Shown one piece after another: positions 9,219 through 19,644 of a stretch of DNA of 64,000 nucleotides; position 1 is the first letter of the stretch; each line of letters starts with the position of its first letter. The position numbers and the translations under genes were made by a program. Source of the stretch: Enterococcus ureilyticus (lineage in GTDB: Bacteria > Bacillota > Bacilli > Lactobacillales > Enterococcaceae). The notes under the pieces were generated by a model that searched no databases, was not told the DNA's origin, and saw only the letters and a program-made list of their open reading frames with translations. The DNA lies in the NCBI RefSeq assembly GCF_001730315.1, contig NZ_MIKC01000004.1:62001-126000 (forward strand), read 5' to 3'.

Positions 9219-10139
9219 ATGATGAACAACGAGTCGATGGAAGAAATTGGCGAATCACAGGAATATACCGAAATCAGTACACCACCAATGGGGTTAAAGA
9301 TGATTGCTAGGGAGTTTAAAAAAGATAAGCTAGCTCTGCTTTCACTAGTGATTTTATTGCTGATCATAGCTGTTACCTTTATAGGTGCGTTGATTATTGA
9401 CCAAAACAACGTCATGACAATCGACATATTTGAAAAATATTCTCCGCCAGGAGGCAAGTTCTTTTTAGGTGCGGATGAAGGTGGTAGAGATGTTTTTGGG
9501 CAACTAATTATAGGTGCGAGAAACTCCATTGTTATTGGATTTGCGATTACGATCATTACTTCCGTTATTGGTGTTGGTATAGGGATATTAGCGGGTTATT
9601 ATGGCGGAAAAGTAGATAATTTTATTATGCGCATCGTTGATTTTACTATGATCTTGCCAATGATGATGATTATTATTGTTTTTGTCACGATTATTCCTAA
9701 GTATAATGTTTGGTCATTTATTTTGATCATGAGTCTATTTTACTGGGTAGCAAAAGCAAGATTATTTAGAAGCAAAACATTATCAGAAGGACGTCGAGAT
9801 TATGTAAATGCGTCCAAAACAATGGGGACGAGTAATATTAAAATCATGTTTCGAGAAATTATGCCTAATCTAAGCTCATTGATCATCACCAATTTGACAA
9901 TGAATTTTGCTGGTAATATCGGTATTGAAACGACCTTAACGTTCTTAGGTTTTGGACTGCCTGCCAATGTGCCAAGCTTAGGGACATTGATCAGCTTTGC
10001 CAGTAGCGGCGATGTGTTAGTCAATAAACAATGGGTTTGGTTACCTGCGTCACTACTGATTTTAGTGCTGATGCTAAGTATAAATTATGTCGGACAAGCT
10101 TTCAAACGTACGGCAGATGCAAAACAACGATTAGGGTAA
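9219..10139 (+). CDS. oppC: Oligopeptide ABC transporter permease OppC
   Basis: Second Opp permease. A cytosolic N-terminal extension of about 40 residues precedes helix 1 (LALLSLVILLLIIAVTFIG), followed by the OppC hallmark LGADEGGRDVFGQLIIGAR and a coupling loop (YVNASKTMGTSNIKIMFREI). 306 residues. The ATG at 9219 is followed by a second ATG at 9222; the first has GGAGAGG about 11 bases upstream. It lies 19 bp after oppB. Confidence 0.92.
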   Translation: MMNNESMEEIGESQEYTEISTPPMGLKMIAREFKKDKLALLSLVILLLIIAVTFIGALIIDQNNVMTIDIFEKYSPPGGKFFLGADEGGRDVFGQLIIGARNSIVIGFAITIITSVIGVGIGILAGYYGGKVDNFIMRIVDFTMILPMMMIIIVFVTIIPKYNVWSFILIMSLFYWVAKARLFRSKTLSEGRRDYVNASKTMGTSNIKIMFREIMPNLSSLIITNLTMNFAGNIGIETTLTFLGFGLPANVPSLGTLISFASSGDVLVNKQWVWLPASLLILVLMLSINYVGQAFKRTADAKQRLG

Positions 10140-10163
10140 ACTAAAAAATGAGGAGGATATTTT

Positions 10164-11930
10164 ATGAAAAAGAAAATGGTCAGTGGTGTGATGTTGTTAA
10201 TGTCTGTAACGTTAGGACTAGCAGCCTGTGGAGGCGGCAAAAAGGAAGAGAGTACATCGTCTAATGAGGATGCAACAAAATTTGCACGAGCAGTAAAAAA
10301 TGAAGAGAAAGCAATTGATGGAGGAACGCTAAAAGTAGCAATTGCAGCAGATACACAATTTCCAGGAGTATTTGATGCTAACTTTTCTTCAAATGCATTG
10401 GATACAAAAATCATGTCAGGTGCTTATGAGTCACTAATTAAATATGATGATGAGGGCAAATTGATTGATGGTGGTCCTGCGGATCTTGAAATTGACGTAG
10501 ATGGTAAAAAAGCTATCATCAAGTTGCGTGAGGATTTAAAATGGAGCGATGGCAAAGCAGTCACAACAGAGGATGTTATTTTCCCATACGAAATCATAGG
10601 GCATAAAGACTATCCTGGTGTCCGCTATGGTAGTAAATTTGAATCAATTGTCGGAATGAAAGAATACCATGAAGGAAAAGCAGAAACGATTTCTGGTATC
10701 AAAGCAATCGATGATCGTTCAGTAGAAATATCCTATATTGAAATGAATCCTGCAATCAAGTTGGCTGGTGGCGTCATTTGGGGTACGGCGACACCTAAAC
10801 GTCTTTTTGAAGGAATTGCTGTTAAGGATATGGAAACCAGTGATCCGGTTCGGAAAAATCCTGTAACTTTGGGTGCGTTTAAGTTAGATAAGTTTGTCAA
10901 TGGAGAGTCAGCAACGTTCGTAGCAAATGAACATTATTATGGCGGCAAGCCAAAACTAGCTAAAATTGTTAAAACAATTGTCCCAACCGCAAGTGTTGTA
11001 GAGAGTATGAAGGCAAAGGAATATGATACTTTTGTGGATATGCCTGCGGATAGTTATGATACGTATAAGGATTTAGAAGGATACCAAATATTAGGTGATG
11101 TGGATAATTCTTATACGTATCTAGGGTTTAAAATGGGGAAATGGAATGCTGAACAAGAGGGAGTAGCCTATGATGAAAAGTCAAAAATGGCAAACAAAAA
11201 CTTACGTCAAGCAATGGGCTATGCCATTAATACAGAAGCAATTGCCGATAAATTTTATCATGGTTTGAGAAGCACGAGTAATTCATTGATCATTCCATTT
11301 TTCAAGAGTGTTCATAATCCTGACCAAAAAGGTTACTCGTATGATCATAAAAAAGCGAAGAAATTGTTAGAAGATGCAGGCTACAAAGATACGGATGATG
11401 ATGGTATCCGTGAAGATCCAAATGGGGACAAGTTAGTCATTAACTTTGCTTGCCGTAAGAATGAAGAAATCTCTCAAGCATTAGCAGACTACATGATTCA
11501 AGAGTGGGAAAAAATTGGCTTGAAAGTGGAATTATCTGGTGGTCGATTGATGGACAGTCAAGCATTTTACAAAAAATTACAAGAAGATGATCCAGAAATC
11601 GATGTTTACAACGCAGCTTGGGTAACAGGTTTAGATCCAGCACCAACAGGCTTGTATGGTCGAAACTCCGAATTCAACTATACTCGTTTTGCTTCAGAAG
11701 AAAATGATAAGTTATTAAAAGCGCTTGAATCAGAAAAAACATTCGACGATAAAGAACGTAAAAAAGCTTTTTACGCGTGGCAAGAGTATGCCAAAGAGGA
11801 GGCTTTTGCGATTCCAACGACAAATTATTATGTTATCCAACCAGTAAACAATCGTGTGAAAAATTATCTATTAAGTAATAAAGAGATGGATTGGTCTAAA
11901 GTGGAACTAACAGCAGATAAACCTAAATAA
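10164..11930 (+). CDS. oppA: Oligopeptide-binding lipoprotein OppA
   Basis: Surface lipoprotein of the SBP_bac_5 family that captures peptides for OppBCDF. It has a lipoprotein signal peptide with lipobox LGLAAC, so Cys22 is the lipidated residue, followed by a Gly/Lys/Ser-rich linker. 588 residues, in the range for Opp binding proteins. It is the last gene of the oppDFBCA operon, with AGGAGG at 10151, and is followed by a strong terminator. In enterococci peptide pheromones enter through Opp systems; whether this one does cannot be read from the sequence. Confidence 0.93.
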   Translation: MKKKMVSGVMLLMSVTLGLAACGGGKKEESTSSNEDATKFARAVKNEEKAIDGGTLKVAIAADTQFPGVFDANFSSNALDTKIMSGAYESLIKYDDEGKLIDGGPADLEIDVDGKKAIIKLREDLKWSDGKAVTTEDVIFPYEIIGHKDYPGVRYGSKFESIVGMKEYHEGKAETISGIKAIDDRSVEISYIEMNPAIKLAGGVIWGTATPKRLFEGIAVKDMETSDPVRKNPVTLGAFKLDKFVNGESATFVANEHYYGGKPKLAKIVKTIVPTASVVESMKAKEYDTFVDMPADSYDTYKDLEGYQILGDVDNSYTYLGFKMGKWNAEQEGVAYDEKSKMANKNLRQAMGYAINTEAIADKFYHGLRSTSNSLIIPFFKSVHNPDQKGYSYDHKKAKKLLEDAGYKDTDDDGIREDPNGDKLVINFACRKNEEISQALADYMIQEWEKIGLKVELSGGRLMDSQAFYKKLQEDDPEIDVYNAAWVTGLDPAPTGLYGRNSEFNYTRFASEENDKLLKALESEKTFDDKERKKAFYAWQEYAKEEAFAIPTTNYYVIQPVNNRVKNYLLSNKEMDWSKVELTADKPK

Positions 11931-11944
11931 AGAATAGTATTAGA

Positions 11945-12002
11945 AAGAGGAGACTGAGACTAAGGTAGCTCGTGGCGAGCTGTCCCAGTCTCTCTTTTTT
12001 AA
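11945..12002 (+). terminator. Terminator after the opp operon
   Basis: A long stem joins AGAGGAGACTGAGAC with GTCCCAGTCTCTCT, has an inner GAGCT-type pairing around the loop, and is followed by TTTTTT. Confidence 0.85.
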
Positions 12003-12128
12003 GTAGTCTATCAAAAAGGACAATTCCCAACTTTTTTTTGTCACTTATACACTAGACAGACTATGGTAAGCATGGTAACCTTCTTTTTAAGCGCTTACAA
12101 AAAAGTGGGGATTAAGGAGAGAAATCAA

Positions 12129-12536
12129 ATGGAGCAAACATTAATCATCATCAAGCCAGACGGAGTTACTCGTAAATTAGTTGGAGAAATCATTCAGCGA
12201 TTTGAAAAGAAGCAATTAAACATTCGTCGATTAAAAATAGCAAAAATGTCTCGAGAATTAGCGGAAGAACATTATGCGCATGTGAAGAAATTTGATTTTT
12301 TTGAAGACATGATGGCCTATATGACCTCATCAGAAGTCGTTTACCTCGTTTTAGAAGGAACAAGTGTCATTAAAACTGTTCGAAAAATGATTGGCGCAAC
12401 GAATTGCTTAGAAGCGGAACCTGGGACGATTCGTGGAGATTATGGTGCGAATAGTTATCAAAATATTATCCATGCCTCAGATTCATCAGAAGCAGCTGCA
12501 ATTGAGATTAAACGATTTTTTACTGAAACAGATTAA
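12129..12536 (+). CDS. ndk: Nucleoside diphosphate kinase
   Basis: Transfers the gamma phosphate between NTPs and NDPs through a phosphohistidine. The protein begins MEQTLIIIKPDGVTRKLVGE; the active-site histidine lies in IIHASDSSEAA (usual form HGSDS, here Ala for Gly). PGTIRGDYG is also present. 135 residues, slightly short for the family (about 140-150). The ATG at 12129 is preceded by AAGGAG at 12114; an upstream in-frame ATG at 12063 would add 22 atypical residues. It is a single-gene unit between two terminators. Confidence 0.93.
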   Translation: MEQTLIIIKPDGVTRKLVGEIIQRFEKKQLNIRRLKIAKMSRELAEEHYAHVKKFDFFEDMMAYMTSSEVVYLVLEGTSVIKTVRKMIGATNCLEAEPGTIRGDYGANSYQNIIHASDSSEAAAIEIKRFFTETD

Positions 12537-12538
12537 AC

Positions 12539-12580
12539 GAAAAGCGTATCGAGATTTTAAACGATCTTGAACGCTTTTTG
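12539..12580 (+). terminator. Terminator after ndk
   Basis: AAAAGCGT pairs with ACGCTTTTT, with a second inner stem (CGAGAT with ATCTTG). The remaining roughly 150 bp up to the rnc promoter shows no ORF. Confidence 0.6.
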
Positions 12581-12738
12581 TCTTTTGAATCGGAACGAAT
12601 GCTCGAATCTTTAGAGTTTATTATAAAAAGTCTCATTCTACAAGCTGAAATCATTAGTAAAACTTGCAAATATGTTGAAACAGGCAGTCATTTTAAGTCA
12701 ATTCCGCCCTAACCATTTAAAAATCCCGTAAAAAAAAG

Positions 12739-12744
12739 TATAAT
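12739..12744 (+). promoter_or_regulatory. -10 box of the rnc operon
   Basis: A perfect TATAAT lies 38 bp before the rnc ATG. At the expected distance only a weak TTTAAA (12716-12721) serves as -35. Confidence 0.5.
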
Positions 12745-12781
12745 GGAGAAGGTTGTAAATAAACTTAAAGGAATGTAGCAA

Positions 12782-13474
12782 ATGGACAATCAGTTAACTA
12801 CCGAATTAAAAGAACGTTACGGCATTGTATTCCATGATGTCAACCTATTAGAACAAGCTTTTACCCATTCATCCTATGTGAATGAGCATCGATACTTAAA
12901 GCTATCTGACAATGAACGATTAGAATTTTTAGGAGATGCCGTTTTAGAATTATTGGTTTCTCAATATCTGTATAAACAATTCCCAGAAATGCCGGAAGGC
13001 AAGCTGACGAAGATGCGGGCGGCGATCGTTCGAGAAGATAGTTTATCCAAATTTGCGAAAGAATGTCATTTTGACCAATATATTCTCCTAGGAAAAGGAG
13101 AAGAAAATTCAGGCGGACGTACTAGACCAGCGTTACTGTGTGATTTATTCGAAGCATTTTTAGGTGCTTTATTCTTAGATCAAAAAGTGGATGCAGTCAA
13201 AAAATTCATTGCAGAAGTCATTTTTCCAAAAATCGATGCCGGTGCTTTTTCACATGAGATGGATCACAAAACACATTTACAAGAAGTATTACAACGACAA
13301 GGAGACGTCCATATTGACTATCGTTTAGTCAATGAAGAAGGCCCCGCTCATGATCGGATCTTTTTTGTAGAAGTCTTTGTTAACGAAAAAATGATTGGAA
13401 CAGGTCAGGGGAAATCAAAGAAATTAGCAGAACAGGATGCCGCTGAACGAGCGCTGAAAAAGAATCCTGAGTAA
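12782..13474 (+). CDS. rnc: Ribonuclease III
   Basis: Double-strand-specific endoribonuclease for rRNA and mRNA processing. It has the RNase III signature [14 protein letters not shown] near residue 42, with the metal-binding acidic residues, a second catalytic helix ([12 protein letters not shown]), and a C-terminal double-stranded RNA-binding domain ([16 protein letters not shown] to [12 protein letters not shown]). 230 residues. The ATG at 12782 has AAAGGA upstream. First gene of an operon with smc, a HAD hydrolase and ftsY. The long stem-loop in the pnp leader at 48809-48904 is a possible substrate (inference). Confidence 0.96.
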   Translation: MDNQLTTELKERYGIVFHDVNLLEQAFTHSSYVNEHRYLKLSDNERLEFLGDAVLELLVSQYLYKQFPEMPEGKLTKMRAAIVREDSLSKFAKECHFDQYILLGKGEENSGGRTRPALLCDLFEAFLGALFLDQKVDAVKKFIAEVIFPKIDAGAFSHEMDHKTHLQEVLQRQGDVHIDYRLVNEEGPAHDRIFFVEVFVNEKMIGTGQGKSKKLAEQDAAERALKKNPE

Positions 13475-13497
13475 GCTTGGAAGGAGCCGTTTTATTC

Positions 13498-16400
13498 GTG
13501 TATTTAAAACGAATTGAGATCGCGGGATTTAAATCCTTTGCGGATCGAACCGTAATAGAGTTTGAAAATGGCGTGACGGCTGTTGTCGGACCAAATGGCA
13601 GTGGAAAAAGTAATATCACCGAAGCGATTCGCTGGGTTTTAGGTGAGCAGTCAGCTAAAAGCCTTCGCGGAGGTAAGATGCCGGATATTATTTTTGCGGG
13701 CTCTGAAGGTCGTAAAGCGTTGAATATTGCCGAAGTAACGGTTGTCTTAGATAATAGTGATCATTTTTTACCGTTAGATTTTACTGAAATCAGCGTGACA
13801 CGTCGCTATCGTCGAACAGGTGAAAGTGATTTTTATATCAATAAACAAGCTTGTCGCTTGAAAGATATCCACGATTTATTTATGGATTCTGGTTTGGGTA
13901 AAGAATCGTTTTCGATCATTTCTCAAGGGAAAGTCGAAGCGATTTTTAATAGTAAACCAGAAGACCGTCGCGGGATTTTTGAAGAAGCAGCAGGTGTGTT
14001 GAAATACAAACAACGAAAGAAAAAAGCAGAACAAAAACTGTTTGAAACAGAAGATAATTTAAGTCGTGTGCAAGATATCATCTATGAATTAGAAGATCAA
14101 CTGACTCCTCTAGCTGCACAAAGCGAAGCAGCCAAGGAGTTTTTGAAGCTTAAAGAGAGCTTGACTGAAATCGATGTTAGCTTGACCGTCACAGAAATCG
14201 AAACAGCCAAAGAAGTCTGGGAGATAAAAGCGACCGAACTTGCAGCAATCGAAGAAAAATTGCAGGTGGCAAGCAAGAAAATACGTGATTCAGAAGATGA
14301 GCTATTCCAACTACGCGGTAAACGCAATAAATTAGATGAGCAGATCGAGACACAACAGCAGCAATTATTACAAATCACCGAAGCGTTAAAACAAACTGAA
14401 GGACAAAAAAACGTCTTAGTTGAACGTTCAAAACACACGATGCAAACAACTAGTGAATATCAGCAATCATTAACAGAGAATGCTGAGAAAATCACTCGAT
14501 ATCGTGAAGAAGTGCAAGACTTACAAGCAAAGGTCACTGAGAAAAAAGCGCAACGTGAATCATTAGTTGAAGCAATCAAATCCTCAGAACTAGAAGTTGA
14601 AAAATATAGTAAATCTTCTAAAGAATTATTAGAAGAACTACGTAGCCAATACGTTGAGGTCATGCAAGAACAAGCCAATACGAGCAATGACTTAAAGTAC
14701 TTAGAGCGACAATATCAACAAGAAACAGCTAAAAATCAACAGTCTATTCAAAAGCATGAAGCACTAGAAAAACAAATGACGGATGCCTTAATCGAAAAAG
14801 AACAACTAGAAGCAAATGTCTTTGAATCAGAACAATCTTTAATAGAGCAAAGAGAACAATATACCCAATTCAAACAGCAACTAGATCAAAAACAAGGACA
14901 ATTAGCGACCAAACAAAAGCAAATGTACCAAGCGATGAACCAAGTTCAACAAGCAAAAGCACGTCAAAAAAGCTTACAAGAAATCCAAGAAAACTACTCT
15001 GGCTTTTATCAAGGTGTTCGTTCAGTCTTAAAACACAAAGAACAATTGACTGGAATCGTCGGTGCAGTTGCGGAATTAATCGATGTTCCCAAAGAGTATA
15101 CAGTAGCGATTGAGACAGCTTTAGGCGGAGCTGCACAACATGTAGTCGTGGAGACCGAAAAAGATGGTCGAGCAGGTATTACGTTCCTAAAACAACAACA
15201 TAGCGGTCGGGCAACGTTCTTGCCATTGACGACGATCAAGCCCCGAAACGTGAGTAGTGCGGTGCGCGATCGTGTCAGTACTATTTCTGGATATTTAGGA
15301 GTCGCTAGCGAATTAGTTCATTTTTCAGATGAAGTCAGCAATGTGATCCAAAACCTCTTAGGTGTAACCTTGTTAGCGGAAAGTTTAGAGAGCGCCAATC
15401 AACTAGCAAAAGCTGTGAATTATCAATATCGTGTTGTTTCTTTAGAGGGTGATGTCATGAACTCAGGTGGTTCGATGACGGGTGGTGCCAACAAGCGAGG
15501 CAACCAAGGCAGCTTATTTTCACAAACCCAAGAACTCCAAACATTGACTGAACAAATGGAGCGGGTCGAAAAACAATTGACGGTTACCGAAAAAGAAGTA
15601 CAACAGCTGACAGAGGAAGTCAAAGAATTAAATGAAAAACTTGAGCAATTGCGTTCAACAGGTGAAACGAGCCGCTTGAAGCAACAAGAGCTGCAAAATA
15701 AATTAGCCAATCAAGAAGAAACGATCACTCGTTTAACGAAGGAACAACGCTTGTTTGAATTTGAAGCGCGAGAATTACATCAATTTTTAACTGAGTATCA
15801 AACAAGAAAAGCCGAATTAACAGAGCAACAGCAAGAGCTAAATCAAACGAAAAATCGTTTGGATCAGGAAATGAAACAAGTCGATCAAGAAGCCAGCCAA
15901 ATGGAAACATTACGGGCAGAGGCGTTTGAACGGTTCAATCAAGTGCAAGCCGATCAAGCCGTTGTAACAGAACAACTAGCGCACCTAACCGAACAAGCGG
16001 CAGAAAAGCAAATCCAACTAGACGAATTTTTAGCTAGAGAGACTGCATTACGACAACAACTACAACAATTGAATGACAATTCAACCAATCATCAAGTGAC
16101 GGAAGAAAGTTTAGCGGTTCAATTAGAACAATTAGCTGAGAAAAAAGAGCAACTCCAAACGAGTATTCAAGAAGCGAAAACTGCTCGTCAGCAATTACAA
16201 GCACAAGTCGACCAAATCGATGTCGGCTTAGCAGAAGAAAATAAACAGCAGCAACATTTATTAACAGAGCAAACAAAAATCGAAGTCGAAAAAAACCGTT
16301 CAGAAATCAAATTAGACAATTCGTTACAATATTTGCAAGAAGAGTACAGTTTGACCTTTGAGCGTGCAAGTGAGGACTACGAATTGACAATCGACAAAGA

Positions 16401-17076
16401 ACAGGCAAAAATCGAAGTGAAACGCTTGAAACGTGATATCGAACGTTTAGGCCCCGTCAATCTTAACGCAATCGAACAGTATGAACAAGTCAATGAACGA
16501 CATGAGTTTTTAGTGACGCAGCGTGATGACTTATTAGATGCCAAAGAGCAATTATTTGAAACGATGGGCGAAATGGATGAAGAAGTTAAAGCGCGGTTTA
16601 GTGAGGTTTTTGAAGCAATTAGAGCACAGTTTAACGTCGTATTTCCAAATATGTTTGGCGGCGGTCGGGCAGAATTGATTTTAACGAATCCAGAAGATTT
16701 ATTGAATACTGGGGTCGAAATCGAAGCACAACCTCCAGGTAAAAAATTACAAAATCTAAGCTTACTTTCTGGAGGTGAGCGAGCATTAACGGCGATTGCC
16801 TTATTGTTCTCGATCATCCGTGTTAGACCAGTACCTTTTTGCGTCTTGGATGAAGTCGAAGCCGCTTTAGATGATGCGAACGTTTCTCGTTTTGGTCATT
16901 ATTTGAGTGAGTTTGAAGATAATACACAATTTATTGTGGTGACACACCGTAAAGGGACTATGGAAGCCGCAGATGTGTTGTATGGAGTAACGATGCAGGA
17001 ATCAGGTGTTTCGAAAATCGTTTCTGTTCGTTTGGAAGAAGTCAAAGAAGGCGGCGCAATCGTCGCTGAAAGCTAG
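13498..17076 (+). CDS. smc: Chromosome partition protein SMC
   Basis: ATPase that organises and segregates the chromosome with ScpA/ScpB. It starts MYLKRIEIAGFKSFADRT with Walker A GPNGSGKSNIT, has two long Gln/Glu-rich coiled coils flanking the hinge (near GIVGAVAELIDVPKEY and the GALGGAAQHVV region, about residues 515-680), and ends with signature LSGGERALTAIALLF and Walker B FCVLDEVEAALDDANV. I chose the GTG at 13498 with AAGGAG 11 bases upstream; the TTG at 13477 overlaps that ribosome site. 1192 residues, typical. It follows rnc by 23 bp. Confidence 0.96.
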   Translation: MYLKRIEIAGFKSFADRTVIEFENGVTAVVGPNGSGKSNITEAIRWVLGEQSAKSLRGGKMPDIIFAGSEGRKALNIAEVTVVLDNSDHFLPLDFTEISVTRRYRRTGESDFYINKQACRLKDIHDLFMDSGLGKESFSIISQGKVEAIFNSKPEDRRGIFEEAAGVLKYKQRKKKAEQKLFETEDNLSRVQDIIYELEDQLTPLAAQSEAAKEFLKLKESLTEIDVSLTVTEIETAKEVWEIKATELAAIEEKLQVASKKIRDSEDELFQLRGKRNKLDEQIETQQQQLLQITEALKQTEGQKNVLVERSKHTMQTTSEYQQSLTENAEKITRYREEVQDLQAKVTEKKAQRESLVEAIKSSELEVEKYSKSSKELLEELRSQYVEVMQEQANTSNDLKYLERQYQQETAKNQQSIQKHEALEKQMTDALIEKEQLEANVFESEQSLIEQREQYTQFKQQLDQKQGQLATKQKQMYQAMNQVQQAKARQKSLQEIQENYSGFYQGVRSVLKHKEQLTGIVGAVAELIDVPKEYTVAIETALGGAAQHVVVETEKDGRAGITFLKQQHSGRATFLPLTTIKPRNVSSAVRDRVSTISGYLGVASELVHFSDEVSNVIQNLLGVTLLAESLESANQLAKAVNYQYRVVSLEGDVMNSGGSMTGGANKRGNQGSLFSQTQELQTLTEQMERVEKQLTVTEKEVQQLTEEVKELNEKLEQLRSTGETSRLKQQELQNKLANQEETITRLTKEQRLFEFEARELHQFLTEYQTRKAELTEQQQELNQTKNRLDQEMKQVDQEASQMETLRAEAFERFNQVQADQAVVTEQLAHLTEQAAEKQIQLDEFLARETALRQQLQQLNDNSTNHQVTEESLAVQLEQLAEKKEQLQTSIQEAKTARQQLQAQVDQIDVGLAEENKQQQHLLTEQTKIEVEKNRSEIKLDNSLQYLQEEYSLTFERASEDYELTIDKEQAKIEVKRLKRDIERLGPVNLNAIEQYEQVNERHEFLVTQRDDLLDAKEQLFETMGEMDEEVKARFSEVFEAIRAQFNVVFPNMFGGGRAELILTNPEDLLNTGVEIEAQPPGKKLQNLSLLSGGERALTAIALLFSIIRVRPVPFCVLDEVEAALDDANVSRFGHYLSEFEDNTQFIVVTHRKGTMEAADVLYGVTMQESGVSKIVSVRLEEVKEGGAIVAES

Positions 17077-17103
17077 TTGTATAGGATTGGAGGACAAGAC
17101 AGG

Positions 17104-17931
17104 TTGATTAAATTGATCGCTATCGATTTAGATGGCACGTTATTAAATAGTAATAAGGAAATATCTGCAAGAAACAAAGAAGCCTTAGCGCAAGCAAAAG
17201 CTGCAGGTGTTAAAATCGTTATTTGTACAGGTCGACCATTAGCGGCAATCGGTATTTATTTGGACGATTTGAATTTGCGTGACAATGGGGACTACAGTAT
17301 CACCTTCAATGGTGGTTTGGTTCAAAAAAATGATACAGGTGAAATCATCGAAAAAGCGTCTATGCCTGTAGAAAATATCCATGATTTGTTTGAGTTGGCT
17401 AAATCATTGAACGTACCATTGGATATTTTATCTGATGGGCTTGTATTGCAGTTGCCAACGACAAAGGATCATGAATCGTTGTATAGCCAGTTAAATAAAT
17501 TACTGACATATGAGTCTTACGAATTAGCGCAATTGACCGCTGACAGAATCTACAATAAAGCTGTTATTGCAGTAGATCAAACGTATTTAGATGAGCAAAT
17601 CAAAAAAATACCGCGTCCATTTTACGATCGGTATGAAATCATCAAAACGAGAAGTAATTTACTTGAATTTATGCCAAAAGGAATCACAAAAGCTTACGGT
17701 ATTTCTCTATTAGCAAGAGATTTAGGCATTAAACAAGAAGAAATCATGACGCTCGGTGATGAAGAAAATGATTTACCAATGATCGAATATGCAGGTCTGG
17801 GGATCGCGATGGAAAATGCTGTTTCTCGAGTGAAAGATTTGGCAGACGTGATCACAGACACAAACGACAATGACGGTGTCGCACAAGCGGTTGAAAAATT
17901 TGTTTTAGAACCATTGAAAGGAGGGAATTAA
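17104..17931 (+). CDS. Cof-type HAD-IIB phosphatase (YidA-like)
   Basis: Haloacid dehalogenase superfamily phosphatase with a C2B cap; relatives dephosphorylate sugar phosphates or flavin-type substrates, and the substrate here cannot be read from the sequence. Motif I IAIDLDGTLLNS, motif II ICTGRP, and motif III/IV with TLGDEENDLPMI are intact. I chose the TTG at 17104 (protein MIKLIAIDLDG) because GGAGG at 17089-17093 is 10 bases upstream; a TTG at 17077 abuts the smc stop. About 275 residues. Its stop directly adjoins the ftsY ATG, so it is part of the rnc-smc-ftsY operon. Confidence 0.85.
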   Translation: MIKLIAIDLDGTLLNSNKEISARNKEALAQAKAAGVKIVICTGRPLAAIGIYLDDLNLRDNGDYSITFNGGLVQKNDTGEIIEKASMPVENIHDLFELAKSLNVPLDILSDGLVLQLPTTKDHESLYSQLNKLLTYESYELAQLTADRIYNKAVIAVDQTYLDEQIKKIPRPFYDRYEIIKTRSNLLEFMPKGITKAYGISLLARDLGIKQEEIMTLGDEENDLPMIEYAGLGIAMENAVSRVKDLADVITDTNDNDGVAQAVEKFVLEPLKGGN

Positions 17932-19167
17932 ATGGGATTTTTCGATAAAATAAAAAAAGCTTTCATGAACGAAAAAGAAACGCAGCCAGCTGAAATCGAA
18001 ACAGATGAAACGCAGACAGAAGCTGAGGTAGAAGATAAAGTTTCAGAAACGCAACCAGTCGAACAAGAAATGACAGAACAAACACAAGAGGATTCTTTTG
18101 AAAATGAAGAAGAACCAAAAAACAATTTAGAAGCGGAAAGTGATCCTTTGACCACGGTGACCCCTGTGATACATGCAGAAGAACGTGTTGATCCTGAAAT
18201 TATGGAGGAACAAGCAGAAGAAATCATCGTACAAGAGAAATATGAAAAAGGGCTGGAGAAAACTCGCAAAACCTTTGGTGAACGTTTAAATGAATTATTT
18301 GCCAACTTCCGTTCAGTTGATGAAGACTTTTTTGAAGAATTAGAAGAAACGTTGATCGGTGCTGATGTTGGTTTTGATACAGCAATAAAAATTACAGAAT
18401 CGCTCCGTCAAGAAGTAAAATTGCGTAATGTGAAGAAACCTGCTGCTGTGCAAAATACGATCATTGAAAAAATGGTTGATCTCTACGAAGCTGAAGGCAT
18501 TGAAGAAAATAATGCGTTGAATATCCAAGAAAACGGATTGACTGTGATGTTATTTGTCGGTGTAAATGGTGTTGGTAAAACGACTAGTATCGGTAAACTT
18601 GCCCACGAATACAAACAAGATGGTAAAAAAGTCCTATTGGCAGCAGCTGATACCTTTCGAGCAGGGGCTATCGATCAATTAGTCGTCTGGGGTGAACGTG
18701 CTGGGGTAGAAGTTGTTCGAGGCAATGCTGGCGGTGATCCAGCAGCAGTTGTTTTTGATGCAGTAGAACGTGCCAAAGCGGAGAATGCAGATATCTTACT
18801 TGTTGATACAGCAGGACGTTTGCAAAATAAAGTCAATTTGATGAATGAACTTGAAAAAATCAAACGTATAATTCAGCGAGAACTACCAGATGCACCTCAT
18901 GAAGTCCTGCTTGTAGTAGATGCCACAACTGGGCAAAACGCAATGTCACAAGCAAAACAATTTAAAGAAACAACGGATGTCACAGGCTTAGTACTAACAA
19001 AATTAGATGGTACAGCCAAAGGTGGAATCGTCCTGGCGATTCGTAATGAGTTGCATTTACCAGTGAAATTAGTCGGACTTGGGGAAGGTATTGATGATTT
19101 GGAAAGGTTTGATGCCAATGATTTTGCGATTGGTTTGTTCAAAGGATTACTAAAAGTCGAAGATTAA
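17932..19167 (+). CDS. ftsY: Signal recognition particle receptor FtsY
   Basis: GTPase that docks SRP-ribosome complexes at the membrane. It has a membrane-proximal start ([12 protein letters not shown]), a strongly acidic N-terminal domain of about 100 residues rich in Glu/Gln/Thr, then the N domain and the G domain with G1 [24 protein letters not shown] and [10 protein letters not shown]. 411 residues; the acidic region makes it longer than minimal FtsY. The ATG follows the HAD stop with no gap and GGAGGG just upstream. Last gene of the operon. Confidence 0.96.
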   Translation: MGFFDKIKKAFMNEKETQPAEIETDETQTEAEVEDKVSETQPVEQEMTEQTQEDSFENEEEPKNNLEAESDPLTTVTPVIHAEERVDPEIMEEQAEEIIVQEKYEKGLEKTRKTFGERLNELFANFRSVDEDFFEELEETLIGADVGFDTAIKITESLRQEVKLRNVKKPAAVQNTIIEKMVDLYEAEGIEENNALNIQENGLTVMLFVGVNGVGKTTSIGKLAHEYKQDGKKVLLAAADTFRAGAIDQLVVWGERAGVEVVRGNAGGDPAAVVFDAVERAKAENADILLVDTAGRLQNKVNLMNELEKIKRIIQRELPDAPHEVLLVVDATTGQNAMSQAKQFKETTDVTGLVLTKLDGTAKGGIVLAIRNELHLPVKLVGLGEGIDDLERFDANDFAIGLFKGLLKVED

Positions 19168-19175
19168 AGAAATAG

Positions 19176-19222
19176 AAAAAACTTTTGAGTGACTACAAAG
19201 TAGCCAGCCAAAAGTTTTTTAA
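19176..19222 (+). terminator. Terminator after ftsY
   Basis: AAAAACTTTTG pairs with CCAAAAGTTTTTT around a loop, ending in a T run. Confidence 0.65.
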
Positions 19223-19300
19223 TTCGTTAAAATAACGTTGGCACTATGTTCGCTGTCCATTCAAATTGCTGAACTGCCGACAACTAAATTTAACCAAAAG

Positions 19301-19517
19301 TATAATATAATTTAAGTGAATGTAGTGAATAATGGGGAGAAATTTTTGATTTACTTTGTTTTTGGGGTGAGACACGCGTGGAGTGTTTGATCGATAATGG
19401 TGAGGTGATAAGCTTGAATTGTGAGAATCAAGAGAGCTAATAAAGTAGTAATCAACGATTAAATAAACACACTAAGATCATTAGACAAACACAATGATCT
19501 TAGTATACTTATTTTTT
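19301..19517 (+). ncRNA. Possible short transcript with a strong terminator, with or without a 20-codon ORF
   Basis: A TATAAT at 19301-19306 is followed about 170 bp later by a strong terminator at 19471-19504 (ACTAAGATCATT against AATGATCTTAGT, then an AT-rich tail with TTTTTTT). No gene is otherwise present, so the segment looks like an independent small transcription unit. A 20-codon frame (GTG at 19379, product MECLIDNGEVISLNCENQES) with GGGGTGAG upstream lies inside. The -35 box is weak (CCGACA, 18-bp spacer). It could equally be a relic. Confidence 0.3.
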
Positions 19518-19644
19518 TATAGTATAAAAATCTGATTGACTAGCAATATCTCCACCTAAAATGAGAATAATGCAGTAAGAGCAAAAAAGCGTATTTTAAT
19601 ATGTCGCCTATCCGCCAGTCCTGCGACTGAAAGGAGGTGTACCC

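Noticed and set aside
14097-16817. Series of minus-strand ORFs opposite smc
   Set aside because: Antisense frames of a long Gln/Glu-rich coding sequence, Ser/Cys/Leu-rich products with no domains.
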